64,000 bases of DNA, taken from Strigamia acuminata. Its lineage: Eukaryota; Arthropoda; Chilopoda; Geophilomorpha; Linotaeniidae. The translations under genes were made by a program, and so were the position numbers. The notes beneath the pieces are model-generated. The model was not told the origin of the DNA, made no database searches, and saw only the letters and a program-made list of their open reading frames with translations. Where the stretch lies: NCBI GenBank assembly GCA_949358305.1, contig OX442316.1, positions 13,020,001 to 13,084,000 on the forward strand, given 5' to 3'. The number at the start of each line of letters is the position of its first letter. Position 1 is the first letter of the stretch. Positions 46,741 to 59,627 of the stretch are shown one piece after another.

Positions 46741-46870
46741 GTTTAGTCGACTGTCGTTTAGTCGACAACAGCGAATAAACGTTTATTTTGTCGACGGTAC
46801 ATTTAGTCGACCAATATTTTTTCATCGGATTTTTTTTGGTCGTTTAGTCGACTAATTTAAAGACTAATTA
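46741..46870. repeat. Cluster of TTTAGTCGAC motifs
   Basis: GTCGAC occurs five times (46746, 46761, 46790, 46806, 46847), mostly as TTTAGTCGAC and in both orientations. Probably a small palindromic element next to the SINE. Confidence 0.55.
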
Positions 46871-46989
46871 TTTTTAAAATTTGAATGCATTTTTCAATTA
46901 TATTATGACATGCATTATTTAATGTATAAATAATATACTTAAGTCTGCAAAATGCTAAACATTTTGGACTACATTAACTGAAAAAGAAA

Positions 46990-49900
46990 TAAGTTATATA
47001 GTAAAATATATTTTTGAATCACTTGGGTGAGGTCTTGTTTTGAATTTCGGTATTTGATGTTTTAGTAAATTTTTAGCATTTCCAATAATACGTAATTAGA
47101 TTTTTATTGACATTTACATGGATATTATACCTGTCGAAAGAGGTAATTAGTTTTATGGCAAAGAATTGGAAGAAAATATATTAAACGTCAAACACTCAAT
47201 TGTTGACAGATTGACCTGTTGGGTATTTGCAGTGAAAAGTAATTAAGAAGCATAGGGAGACGATGAGATCTTGATAGTGCTGTTCATTTTTGAAATGAAG
47301 CCGTGTTAGTGCTTTATAGATGGAACTAATTACACACATGACAAGTGGAAAAAGACAAAGGAATCGATACTAAAGAAATGTAATTTTGAAAAAAAAATTA
47401 CATTGAGAAATGAATTGTTCGAAAGAGAATCAATAAAAATGTCTTAAATTGGAAAGACAGAAGTCGTTTCCATTTTGAGTAGCTCACTTATTGGCGTGTC
47501 GTTTGTTCTCAGTTTTTGATGCAAATTATGGACTTTTTCGCTTCCTAATGTACGCACAAAAGATAATTGAATTTCCAAGTGAAAGAAAGTTTCCAATTGT
47601 GACACTAGGCTGATAAATTTCACTTTAATTTAATCAATAAAGTATCCAGTTTCGCCATAGTTTCAGAAAACGAGTTTAAGATGCATGTATCGGTATTGTT
47701 GTTTGCTATAAATGTCTACATATTGAAAAAAGAAAAGAAATGAAAGCGAATTTTTTCCAGCTCGTATCCATGTAAAGTAGCCAACTTTTAATATGAAGCG
47801 ACAAACACTTGACATTGAAATGCACTTGTAGATTTCTGTAGGCACATCCTACAACTGACTGTCAAATTTAGAGTCATGTCCCTGTTTTCAGCATCACTTT
47901 TTTTCTCTTCTTCTTCCAATTTTGCCTTGTCTCTACAAAAGTGGCCACGTCAAACGTGATCGACAGTAAATCAATTTTTGTCATGATTTTTTGTCATTCG
48001 TCAGCTGTTACTGAAAGTTTTGATGCTTTTTTTGGGTCGAAAACAATAATTGAATGAGTTTTTCTAAGTTTGTTTTACGGCTTTTATGGATGGAAAAGAG
48101 TAATTTCCTTTTGTTTGAATTTATTTTACAAGGTGTCATTGTTTTTTTGTTTTTTTTTCCTTCTTTATTTTTCTTTATTTTCTTTATTTTATTACTGTAT
48201 ACTGTACGTATATAAGGTGACTCGCTGTGCTGGAGGGTTCTTGCTGTCAGCGTGAAACGATTTAAAGGTGGCTGATTACATTTATTCAATTTTCGTGCTG
48301 TGTTAGACTCAAGTTCAGGTTCAATCTTCATGCAAGTCGACATGTACTATCCACAGGGAAGAGCGGCGGCTTATAAAAAGGTAAAGGCGACGGCACAGAC
48401 GCATTGGTTTGCCTTGCGGTGTATTAAATACGAGTAATTTCCGTAATTAAAAATTAAACTACGAGGAAAGAACGACACTTTAATGAAATATAACGAGTTT
48501 GTTGGAAATTTGCTCAATTACCAAGGTGTTTTTACTCAAAAGTGTACCGTAAATGCTCTCATGGAACACCATCGTTCTGTTGACAGAACCTGGATTTTCA
48601 CCCGTGTAGGCGATAATTAAAATAGATTTTTAATCTCAAAAGTAGTTTTTTATGCACACACTGCAATTTGACCTAAAAATGCATTTTTGACCCTTAAAAT
48701 TAAAAGATAGAAATCGTGGGGAGGGAGTTGTTTGTTGTATTTTTATTATTTCGGTTTTGACTGGTCTGCAGTCCTGCGGACTACTACTGTTGGCTCATGC
48801 TCCTCATAAGGAGGGTGTTGTTCGAGCGCCCTCTCTTGATGGGATTTTTTTGTTGCATTGTAAATTCTCATCAAGACAGGGCGCTGTTTTCTATATCGTT
48901 GCATCGATTATTGTCTTTGGACTCTTTGGACATAGTTCCACATCAATAGTTCTACGTCAAAATGCGTTCAGTCAGCATCCCGTGGTCAATGAGAGCATGT
49001 ACTCAATGAGAGTATTTTGCGGTATATTTTTATCGACAATTATTTTTTACCGTGTTACTCTGCTTTAAACCACATGCCGAAATAGTGTGTGTTTTACCGG
49101 CATGCCGATAAACCCCATTTTTGCCGGTGTAGTGATTATGAATTTATTTCAATCAGAATTGAGTCAAAACAAGCATAAAAAGCATTTTTAGATGTATAAA
49201 ATGTATGAAATTGTTCTAAATTTCTATAATTTTTCCCAAATTTTAGTAATAATCTTCAGAATATCCAGAAAACTCAAATTTCAATATGGCGCAACCTATT
49301 TGAATTTGCATTGGCGAAATTTCTGATTAAACTTATTGAGTCGAAATATAGGGCCCTTTTAGTAACCACTGAAGTATTGTTAATCCTTAGCATGGATTTA
49401 CTGCCTTTTGTCGAAAGCCTGGAATGAAGTTGGAACGTGAGCGAGTTCTACTTTTACAGGTGACTAAAGCTACGTATGCCATTGGTCGCAACCGTCCTCA
49501 TGAATCACATTGGCTTGGTGCACACCATTTCTTTTATATTTCTTAAAGTCTCAAGAGTCGAAGAACGGTGTCTCTTTTCAATGCTCCCTTAAAGTTCAAA
49601 CATTTAACCGACTACCTTCACGTGGACGTCAAAATCTGTGGATTTATTTCGCAGTAATTTGATGTCTTCGACGCGGGGGTGGGCGGGGGTTGGAAAAATT
49701 GCTGGTTTATGGTGTTGTCTTTGAACAGCAGCTGCAACTCGCTGTAACATTTTTGGCAGCAAAGTTGAGGGCTTATATAATTAATTGGAAACTTGGTAGT
49801 TTGAGCTTTGGGGAGGGAAAAAACAGGTTCTTTTCTTTTCCAATCGCGTGTCCAAATCGGAAAGAGTCGCTGCCAAAAAGTGGGATTTCTATGCTATAAG

Positions 49901-52370
49901 GTTGAGACAAACTAGGAACGAGGAGGGAAAAAAAGAGAGGAATCTTTTTGGTTTGGTCGAATGTACTTTGGGGATTCTCCCCTGTTCTGCTTTTGATTTT
50001 TTTTTCTTTGCCGGCCATCGAGGAGCCAGTGGAATGGAGTGGAAGCTAAGTGCATAATACTGTTAAATGCTGCAGAAGGACCGGTTCAAGCTTTTAAAAG
50101 AAGAAGAAAAAAAGGCTTTTTTGTCTGTTGACCAATTTCTTCTTGCTCGTTTTCGGTTTAAAATGGACAAAACAATTTTTATAGTTAAAAAAAACAAAAT
50201 AAAACATGAGAAAATGTTGTTTGAAGAATTGAAAAATTGGAAAATATTAATTTTGTCCTATTGTTTGTTCTGTGCAATAATTTGAAATATTTGATGATTT
50301 ACCTGCGCTACAGTTGTGTCATTAATCATTTTTCCATTTATAACAACTCAATGGTGTTAAAGTATATATTATTCTGGAATAAATGCGACGATTAGTCATT
50401 TCATTAATCTTTCAACTATAAACTTGTTTACTCACCGTGCACTGGCAACAAGCTGCAAAATTGATCGGAATTTCATCATTAACCAGCACTTAAATAAAAT
50501 AATAGCTGCATTTGAATACAGAAACAAGGAAAACGCGTTTTAATGACGTGTCAGGTGTGAATCAACCTGGGGTTTAGTGGATTTGCTCTTGATTTGATTA
50601 TACAATTCAGATTTATCTCGAGAATTGCGAAATGTTTCTACTTTTCAACAACCCTAATGCAATTTACTTTAACATCGGCTGTAATTACTTTCCTATTTCC
50701 AAGAAAGTAAAAAAAAAATTGTATTTTTTTTCTTCTTTTCTTGTAAAAGTAAAAAAAAAGAAAAAAAAACCTTAACTTGTACTAGCATTGATCTTTGAAT
50801 AGGGCTTTTGTACGTGTCCTTTGTGAAAAATCTTGTGTGCAGCACGTTGACTTTAAATTCTCTTCCAGCATGAAACTAAAACCATTTTAAAAAGAAGAAA
50901 AGGAGCGAGCGAGTAATATATGAACGTGGGGCGGGACGATGTGCTGTCTCGGCACTACAATGGGATCTCACTGTTGAAAATGTGGCTCTTAGATGAGAAA
51001 AGGCGAAACCGTCACATCAAGATTTCGTCTTTCACTTCTCTCGAGCAGAAGATACGGTGTTGGGGCATAACGCTTGGAGCTGCAAACTAAACTGCAACCG
51101 GTAGATGGATAGGGGAGGAGACGTGGACGGGTTTAAGCAGTTTTATGGAGCAACTACTTGCATTTGGTTATGCGTCGTGTCACGATTACGGCGTTAGGTG
51201 TCGTGTGCGGCCAGTTGTGGTAGCGTAAAGAGCAATGAAAGCGTTGTGTAAACAAGTCAAGAGCTTGTTTAGCCGTCAAGGCGGTGTGAATTGCTGCGAG
51301 TTGTTTCGGGGCCTTGTGGCCATTGGTTTGGCCCTATTTGTCATTTTCTCATGACTATTGGAGCTGGCAATCCGAGAACTGATAAAACGGGTGCTAAATT
51401 GCCACAACTTCTTGGCACATTGCAAGATCCAATTTTTCGCTTGGCCTCGGTTGGGGATATTGAGGTTGTATGAAATAGAGAAAAGAGAATGAGCTTCGAG
51501 TTTGTTGGATGAGATTTTTCGTGGGGAGGGAAAAATTATTTTTTTTTTCGTCATCAAATTCGCTTTTCTGGTGTTGTGTATCGGATGTTTTAGGGTGCAT
51601 TTGTCTTTTGGTAGAGTGGTCTTAATTTTTTTGTGTGTCTGGGAGGATTGTACGACCATTTGGGGAATTTTTATGTAGAAAAATTTATTTTTATTCCGTC
51701 AAGAATAGTATAAAAGTTGGGTGTATTCTTAGAGCCACCTGGTTTATGGGCGGTTCGGTCTCTTCTTTTTATTGTGTGTGTGTGAATGTTAAAATGAGAT
51801 GTAGTCTGTGCCAGATTCGATTTCTTTTTATATTTCTTCTTGTACATTTGTAAATGTAAATCAATTCTATTTGAAACGAAACCATCAAGTTGGTGGATTA
51901 TGTGGCTTAGGTTGGATGAAGTTTGGTAGTCGCCGTTAATCTAATAGTTTGATTAGGTTTGCAGTTGAAAAGGGGGATATAGGTGAGGTGAAAATTATAC
52001 TGGCTTTAAGACCTAAGGGAATATGTGTGATATAGTGTGCCTTTTTTCCGCTATGTAATTTATGTGGTATGCTGCAAGACGTGCAAAACACTCCTGAGAC
52101 TAGCAGCGTAGTTTTCGCTTTCAATTTATTGTTTTTCGAGTGGTGAAATTTAAAAAAGTTATTTTTTAATTTTTTTTTTATATAAAAAAAAAATCTGTGT
52201 AGGGCCAATTTGAGATTTAAACCAAAAAGCAGACACAATTGCGCGTGTGCAATACATAAGGCAATTCCATTATACGATAAGCTTAAGTATGAATTATATG
52301 TTATACGAATAGAGTGGCTAAGCTGTTAAGTGATGATTGCGGTGTCAACTTGTGCAGTAATAGAATGACG
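46990..52370. other. Gene-free region
   Basis: No exon supported. A 103-codon plus-strand frame at 48757-49068 contains a strong inverted repeat (arms 48825-48844 and 48866-48885, AGCGCCCTCTCTTGATGGGA) and is judged non-coding. The AGCGCC..TTGATGGGA motif recurs near 59205. Confidence 0.5.
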
Positions 52371-52372
52371 TA

Positions 52373-52541
52373 CAGTCGAACCTCTTTGTAACGAATCGCG
52401 ATATAACGAATAGTTAAAAATGGGTTGGTTGGTTGGTTGGCCATATAACACCATGTTAAAAAAATATTGATATAACGAACTTTTATTATAAGGAACAGAT
52501 TTTTTGGGTCCCTAGCGATTCGTTGTAACGAGGCTCGACTG
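52373..52541. mobile_element. Pogo/Tigger-like MITE, 169 bp
   Basis: Starts CAGTCGAACCTC, ends with the complement CAGTCGAGCCTCG; flanked by TA on both sides (52371-52372, 52542-52543). Interior shares CGATATAACGAA and GGTTGGTTGGCCAT with the copies at 55300 and 55534. Confidence 0.8.
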
Positions 52542-52543
52542 TA

Positions 52544-55230
52544 TTTTGATCCACTTTAGTCGTGTGTAATATAATGTTTAGTTCTTGCTTTAGTTTTGAG
52601 TAGAAACAATGTGCTGTCTGTGCTCGTTTCTCAAAATTTGTGAACGTTACAACTTTTTAATTGACTTCTAATTCTCATAATAGTCAAACATCCGACAATA
52701 AGAACTATCGATTACAGTTTACGGGGCAACGAGTGGAAACGTTCGTCTGTAAGAAATTTTAATTTGATTTACTGAACAACGAAAAGGCGCCAGCTGGGCC
52801 TTTCCAGTTGCCACACGAGTTTGAAAATCAAAGGTCGAATTGAGAAAACAACACCAAATAATGTGTGACACGAGTCTAGAAATCAGCTTTTGGCATTAAT
52901 AAAGTGGCATTTCCACGTAGCAGAAAGTGGTAATGCTGATGCAGTATGTCGCAGTTTGTTGTACTTTGTCGAGAAGTGAGAAAGTGTATCTAACTAATAC
53001 GACTGTAAAAAGCCTGTTTACACCATATTTTATAGATCTCATGAACTAAGAAGAAGAAAAAAAGGTTGTGTGAGGCGAATATACTTTCAACGGCTTTGCA
53101 TAGATTTATGTTTGTGAGGTATTTTTTTGTCGTGTTACTGCAATAGGAATTTTTAAGCGGGAAATTTTTTCTTGTTGTTAGGAAGTGCCATAACTCCGAG
53201 TGACCATCAATCATACTTGTCGTCAGTATTGCGCTGCCGTTTTTGCCACGGCTATTTGTCGGTCTGTTTCTGAAAGACGCAAGGAGAATTCTTACAAATT
53301 CATTCTGTCTTTTTATTGCTGACTCAGTCGTAGGCAGTCGTGAATCATCCGACACAGCAAGAACAAATGACATGTATTGATACGTGCGCTGCTATTATAT
53401 GGGATTTAAAATGGCAATAAATGAAAATCCAGAGATGAGATGTGTTCTGGATATGCGTGTTCTACAGTAAAGTTTCAGTCACAGTTGAAAGATGAAAAAG
53501 TAAGCAGGAAAAAAAATATATATATATATAAAAGTTGAGACAATTGCTCCTGCGATGCTAGTGACAAGACGCCCTTAAATATCAGTATTTGATGCTCGGG
53601 AAATGAACTGTCATCCGAAGGCTAGTCGAAGCGCCCTAGAAATAAAAGTGCATCTTTTTTTATATTTTGTTTTTGTTTTGTGTCCAATATATCGATTGGA
53701 CATGGCTTTAGCCGGTTTATGGATTGTATGGATTAAATATTAGAAAAAAAAAACGTTGATTTAATTTAATTTAATTTTTTTTTTTTTTTTTTTAATATTT
53801 GACCATTTTCTAAATTTAATTTAGGGATTGGAATTTTTATTTTCCGTCATTTGGAAATGGAAAATTTAAGCTTGAAATGCAAACGAATGTCATTTGGTCC
53901 AAAAGTTTTTTGTAATTTGCATAAGTGTATTACCCAACGTATGAAAGAAGTTGGGGGTCTAATAATAGATTTGTCAACATACGGCATTTGAATAAGTTGC
54001 CAGAGGTTTTTTTTTTTCTCTGAGGTTAGGTTAGGTAAACATTTGCTTTTTCTTTTATTTTATTTTATTTTTTTAAAAATTTGTTTGGGAAAAGGGAAAA
54101 AAAATTAACAACATGCATTCTAATCTTGTAATGAAACAACACTTTCTAACTGCCTTTGCTCGTGTCATTTAGTATGCTTATTCCAGCAATTAAAAGCAGC
54201 ATGTTTTGCTTTTTAAATGGAAAGAAGAGTTGGAAACGTAACAAGGAGTCGACTGATATGGAAACTGGAAAGGCATTTGTAATTGCCTTGTTGCTTCAAA
54301 ATATTTGATTATTCAAAACTCAAAACTACCATTAACTTGGGTTGGAGAACTTTTTTTTTTTTCTTCTTTTTAGTATTATTTTTCTACTTTATTATATTAC
54401 TTCACAAAATTTTAATTAGTAAGAAGTTTTGAAACGTGGATGCGTTTAATGGTTGAGCAGTTTATAAAGTCACCTTGTCTCCTTTAGGGGGGTACATATG
54501 TGTAATTAATTTTTTAAAACGGGTATAAAACTAGTTTTGGGTTTTTTTTTTTCTTTTGCTATCCCTCTTAAGAAATTGTCCAAATCATTCTGAGAATTTA
54601 TTGACGTAAAAGCTTGTCTCGAGGCTGGAAAAAAATTGAATTTTTCCCGATATGTTGACATTCCAGTAAAATTTTTTTTTTTGTGTTGAAGTTTCAAATT
54701 TGTTACTGCAAAATATAAAGAGAAGCGACTTTAATTTTCTTGACGTAAAATTCATTGAAAATGTAGCATTTCGTCTGAATCCAATGGTGAGATGCTGAGC
54801 TTCTAAATACAAATTTAACTGTTGTTTGCGCTATTGTTAGTACAAATCCGCCCGCAGCAGCTAATTTGAAGTTTTGTGCTTTTGGAGTTTGAATACTAAT
54901 TTGGATTAAAGTTTTGTTTGTCTGGATGCAAAAAAAAATGCTGCGGGACATGCAGAAAGGATGGCAAATGCTGGCTTCGTGCCATGTGCTTGGGGTCTGC
55001 CCTTAAATGACGCTCAACACATCTAATATTGGATGTTGTAAATATAAAATAGCAATGATTGCTTTAAACTGGCTCGAGAAAAGTGCTTTTAATTAAAAAT
55101 TGAAACATAAACTTGATTTAAAACTGTTAGTAATTTCATCAAAAAATAGCTTGATAAATATGACCTGTCGTCGCTTTTGGTAAAAAACAAAATGGGATGG
55201 ATGAAGCAGATGTGTGGTCTTAGCAGTTAT
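52544..55230. other. Gene-free region
   Basis: Only simple sequence seen: (AT)n near 53515, poly-T near 53777 and 54350. Short open frames lack domains. Confidence 0.5.
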
Positions 55231-55520
55231 CTATCGTATTTCTTCAATTCTAAGACGCCTTTGATTGCAAGATGCACCCCGTTTTTAGAAATGTATAAAC
55301 AGTCGAAACTTCTTATAACGAATTGCAATATAACTAATTTCTCGTTATAACGAATAGGTAAATTAGAACTATTTGGTTGGTTGGCCATAGATCACCATGT
55401 TAAAAAAAAATTTATTATAACGAACTATAGTTATAACAAACCGATTTTTTCAGTCCTTTGCGATTTGTTATAAGGAGTTTCGACTGTATGGGGAAGAAAG
55501 TGCGTCTTAGAATTGAATAA
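55231..55520. mobile_element. TIR element (CGTATTTCTTCAATTCTAAG) split by a pogo-like MITE
   Basis: Outer ends TTCAATTCTAAGACGC and its complement (55501-55516) flank a 187-bp MITE at 55300-55486. The small uninterrupted relative at 59856-59964 shows the same ends. Confidence 0.7.
55300..55486. mobile_element. Pogo/Tigger-like MITE, 187 bp, nested
   Basis: Ends CAGTCGAAACT..CTTATAAC in inverted orientation; interior GGTTGGTTGGCCATAGA as in the sister copies. Inserted in another TIR element. Confidence 0.8.
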
Positions 55521-55533
55521 AAATGTGGGATTA

Positions 55534-55715
55534 CAGTCAAACCTCGTTATAACAAACTGCGATACAACACATTTTTCGTTAGAACCAATAGTTAAAAATG
55601 GCTTGGTTGGATGGTTGGCCATAGAACATCATGTTAAAAAAATTTTATATAACGAACTTTAGTTATAACGAACTTCATTGGGACCCTTGCGATTCGTTAT
55701 AACGAGGCTCGACTC
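55534..55715. mobile_element. Pogo/Tigger-like MITE, 182 bp
   Basis: Starts CAGTCAAACCTCGTTATAAC after TA, ends GTTATAACGAGGCTCGACT then TA two bases on; the last base of the right end is changed. Third copy in the window. Confidence 0.8.
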
Positions 55716-55857
55716 TAGTAGAATTTATTTCGTTGGGTTACTACAAAAGAAGGGGTATATCACAATTTTGGTGCCTCTTGTTTTGCCTCAAGTGACTCCA
55801 AAAAATTAGATGTGGGAAAAAAATACAAGAAACTAATTAAGATCTAATTTGACCACA

Positions 55858-55935
55858 TCCAGAGCAAGCAGTAGGCGACCTCGATGGTGTGTTGCTGGTC
55901 TTTACGCGGGTTCGAATCCGTTCTTGTTGGTTATT
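55858..55935 (+). other. tRNA-like pol III B box, possible SINE head
   Basis: A perfect GGTTCGAATCC at about 55908, with a loose A-box-like AGCAAGCAGTAGG upstream. The T stem does not pair, so it is not a functional tRNA gene. A tRNA-derived SINE is the likeliest reading. Confidence 0.35.
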
Positions 55936-56049
55936 GATTTTTCTTTTTTCTTTTTCTTAATATGTTTTTAATGTTACACTGTATGAAGATAATTTCGGTG
56001 GCATTCGGATGGCTCAGCACCCCAGGCCTCTATCCAAACACTTGTAGTA

Positions 56050-56079
56050 AGATATAGTAGCAGTAGCAGTTGTAGCAGC

Positions 56080-56111
<32 letters not shown>

Positions 56112-56133
56112 ACGTAGTAGTAGTAGTAGTGAT
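56050..56133. repeat. (AGT)n microsatellite
   Basis: Imperfect trinucleotide array of AGT with AGC and ACG variants. Confidence 0.9.
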
Positions 56134-56604
56134 TCACAGTAGTAAAATCAGGGAGTTAGTGAAATGAAATAATTGAGTACAGGGTGTTAAAAAGTTTTTA
56201 AACGAAATAATTTAATGAATTGAGGTACAATTTTGTATACTCAATGGGGTATATTCCTTGTTTTGTTATGGAGCTATGGTCTGTACTAATGAGATAAATT
56301 TAGCATCTTTGAGCTGTAATCTAATTGTCACATTTGTAAATAAAAATCAGATTGATTATTTCTTTACGAAACCAATCATAACATGTTTACATCAGCGAAT
56401 GTGACAACAGCACTTGCAAAACAACTAGAGACAGTAACAAAGTATAGAAGCTCCTTGGTAATATTACATTTCACTTGCTTTGTGGCTTTTCAGTGAAATT
56501 GTCAAGGCAAATGGCAGGAAAACAGGAGTGTTTGTTTTTGGTTGTTTTGTCTGTGGGAAGTGGCATCAAGAAATTTTACAATTGTGTGTATTTAAAAATT
56601 ATAT

Positions 56605-57054
56605 TACCATATTTTCTCGAGTAAGAGCGGCGGCTCTTATTCAAAATGGGGGTGGATCTTATTACAATTGTTCACCATATTTTGATTGAAATTTCAATTT
56701 TTTCATTAAAATTTCTTTTTTTTAATTAAAATTTCTTTTTTTTTGATTACAATTTCTTTTTTTTGATTAAAATTTCTTTTCTTTTTCATTGAAATTTTAC
56801 TTTTTTCATTGAAATTTTACTTTTTTCATTGAAATTTTACTTTTTTCATTAAAATTTTATTTTTCTCAGTGAAATTTTAATTTTTACCATTGAAATAATT
56901 TTTTTTTAAATTTTCTATTTAAATAACCATCATCATCGACGAATGTTTCATTAACTGTTTCCTGTTTGGTTACAAAAGCCTTCCAATAGTAGCCGCGGCT
57001 ATTATTCGAGGGCGGCTACAAGACGAGGGGGGCTCTTAATCGAGAAAATACGTT
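56605..57054. mobile_element. TIR element of about 450 bp with internal tandem repeat
   Basis: Left end TATTTTCTCGAGTAAGAGC, right end complement of TATTTTCTCGATTAAGAGC. Interior 56690-56900 is a run of about ten ~20-bp units with core TTGAAATTTTACTTTTTTCA. No coding capacity. Confidence 0.75.
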
Positions 57055-59273
57055 ATTTGTTGCGTGACACGAGGTTATTATTTCGAGCAGTGTGGATATT
57101 TTATTGATCTTTGGTGCAGCTTGCTTGAATTAAGTACTGATGTTTGTCTTCTCTCAATTCTGTTATTAATGTCTGGTGCGGCCGTTTGTTTGTTATGAGT
57201 TTTTTCTTTCTCATTGCGTCATCATCGTTCTCGACTGAATCACCCCCTCGGGTACTGCTTTCGATTCGCATTTCACTTTCTTTTTGTTGCAAAAAAAGCG
57301 AGTTAGACGAGCCAAAAGCAAAGCATTATTTTTTTGTATAAAAAGAATGGAGACACGATGTGAAGAAACGAGTGTTTAGATTTTTTAATTCGTAAAAAAA
57401 AGATAAACTAAATAGTTTTCATCCAAGTTCACCTCTAAATGTACTGTAAGTAGTTTCGAGAAAAATTAATCCGTAGTATATTTATTTATTTATTTTTGTA
57501 ATAAGCTGAAAATATAGAGCAGAAATGAACTTACTGATATGGAATGTAATGGTCGTGTCTCAAATGATGAATGATCATCGTTTTTCTCGCTTCTAGGTGT
57601 ACTCTGGCCAAGCAAGGAGGTCATAAATTGGAAGGATGAGCATTTCACCTCTTATTCGCTCGGTCGCTTTTCGACTATGTAGCTATTATATATATTTCGG
57701 TTTTTTTTATATTTTTTTATGGAGTACTGTACTTGGTAAAGCACTTGAATTTTGGAATTTTAAATAGCATTAATACTAATTATAAGGTAATAAATTTAGG
57801 TGGTTTTAATTGCCTTTTCAGGCTAAGTAGTAATTTAAAGAAATGAATGGGAATTTTAATGCCTTTTATAATAGTCGTTATACGGACAAAAAAAGGACAA
57901 AGCAACAGAACCTGAAAAGATTATGCAAGAAATTTTTTTAAAAATTATTACTGCAGCTATTTTTTTGGATGAGATCCAGGAGAACATGCGGGGCAGCAGA
58001 GTTAACACGTGGAAGTTACTTGTTATAATTGTGGAAGAATTGCTCATTACAGAAACTGTAGAGGAGACCCACGGTTCAAAAACACATTGGAATTATATTG
58101 CAATGTATTACATTCATGAGAATGTATTTTATAATACATTTTTGGAAGCTATTGTTTTTTAAATGATAACATACAGTATTTTGTAAAATGTAGTATGAAG
58201 TGCATTTCCAATGTTACTACAATAGAGCGTCGATTGTCTGAACTAATCAGGGACATGGAAGTTTAATGTCCATAACACCGATTTGTTGGCATAATCAGCC
58301 ATAAGGTTAAAATGCATGTATTGTATATAAAAACAAAAAATTTGTAAAAACGTATACATTTTGGAATGTTGTAGTAAGTGAAAAGTAATATATTGTACAA
58401 TATACAATATAACCATATTGGAAGCTCCGAGGAAGAGGTAGAAGAAGTTTTCAAGAGAATTCAAGCACCGGATCTAAGGAATGTACGCACAATGTTTGCT
58501 TGTTCAGGATATAGGAATATGATAAGAAATTAGACGTAACTCATACCAACTGGGAAAAAATGTGAAAAATTACAGATTATTGCAATATTTGTGTGTGCAG
58601 TGAACATGGGATGGTTCATTATATAACACGATTATGCAAATTTGTTAATATGAAGGAAATTTGTTGTTTGAAATAATACACTTCTTGATTATGTATTCAT
58701 AGCATCGATTTTTTTTAGCTGCGAGGTTTTTTTTTTTTTTCAAAGCTTATAACCAAATCAATTGTGGTTTGTTTACTTTGTATTTATTATTTGTACTTAT
58801 TGTTCTAAGGTTTTTATCCAACTTTATCTCTGTGCAAACAGAACTTAGCGACGGATTAGTGTTGAAAAGAGTTTTTTTTTACCACAAGGTGCTTTGTTCT
58901 ATCTCGTTATCGGGTATTAAAAGGTGTGAAATTCTATAAAATACACGTACAATGCTTCATGCAGTTTGAGCCGATTTGTTTTTTCCAACCAGAAATTTGG
59001 TGACAGGAGGTAGACTATGAATTTCCTCTTAAGCGCAAAAATGAAGTTCTCTACATTGAAGAATCTAAAGTAGTTTTGCAAACACAAGGTCGATGTGTAA
59101 TTGAACTGGCGGTTTGGTCGTTTAAGAGCGTTTCGGTATGTGTTTTTATTTTTGACGTAGAACTACGTTTAAGAGGACAGTCGATGCAACGGAAATGGAA
59201 ACCAGCGCCATTTCTTGATGGGAGTTTACAACCACGCAACAACAATAACACCACACCCACTACTGGTTGCATC
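57055..59273. other. Gene-free region
   Basis: No exon supported. 58075-58155 is a short palindromic copy of the dispersed repeat of 44884-45060; 58222-58290 resembles the left end of the 17047 element, weakly. Confidence 0.45.
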
Positions 59274-59627
59274 GTTCAGGTCGGATCACGTCATCGAATC
59301 TCGTTTCATCAAATTCTAATTTTTTATCATTTTTTGAAATGAGGGAAAACGGGGGTCGTTTCATCGAATTTTCGGCCATCATCGGGGATGTTATTCATGT
59401 GGTTAGGTTAGGTTGTGTTGTGATGTGTTAGGTCAGGTCAGGTTAGGTTAGGTCAGGTCAGGTCAGGTCAGGTCAGGTCAGGTCAGGTTAGGTTAGGTTA
59501 GGTTAGGTTTTTGGTTTTTGGATTTTTTTACTGTACCATTTCATCGAAAATTTTGAAAAAATGGTACGTTTCACCGTAAAAAAAAAACGCCATTTGATGA
59601 AACGGGATGCAATGAAGTGACCTGACT
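59274..59627. mobile_element. TIR element containing a telomere-like pentamer array
   Basis: Outer inverted repeats share CAGGTC at the edge and CGTTTCATCAAAT inside (about 38 bp, imperfect). Between them GTTTCATCGAA recurs in both orientations and the array of TTAGG/TCAGG occupies 59401-59509. Confidence 0.65.
59401..59509 (+). repeat. (TTAGG/TCAGG)n interstitial telomere-like array
   Basis: About sixteen contiguous pentamers from 59428 (nine TCAGG, seven TTAGG), with two more TTAGG at the left after a short degenerate gap. TTAGG is the common arthropod telomere unit, TCAGG a known variant in some beetles. Confidence 0.9.

Noticed and set aside
48757-49068. 103-codon frame with hydrophobic stretch
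   Set aside because: Overlaps an inverted-repeat element; no splice partner or domain.
55858-55935. Functional tRNA gene
   Set aside because: Perfect B box but the T stem and acceptor stem do not pair.
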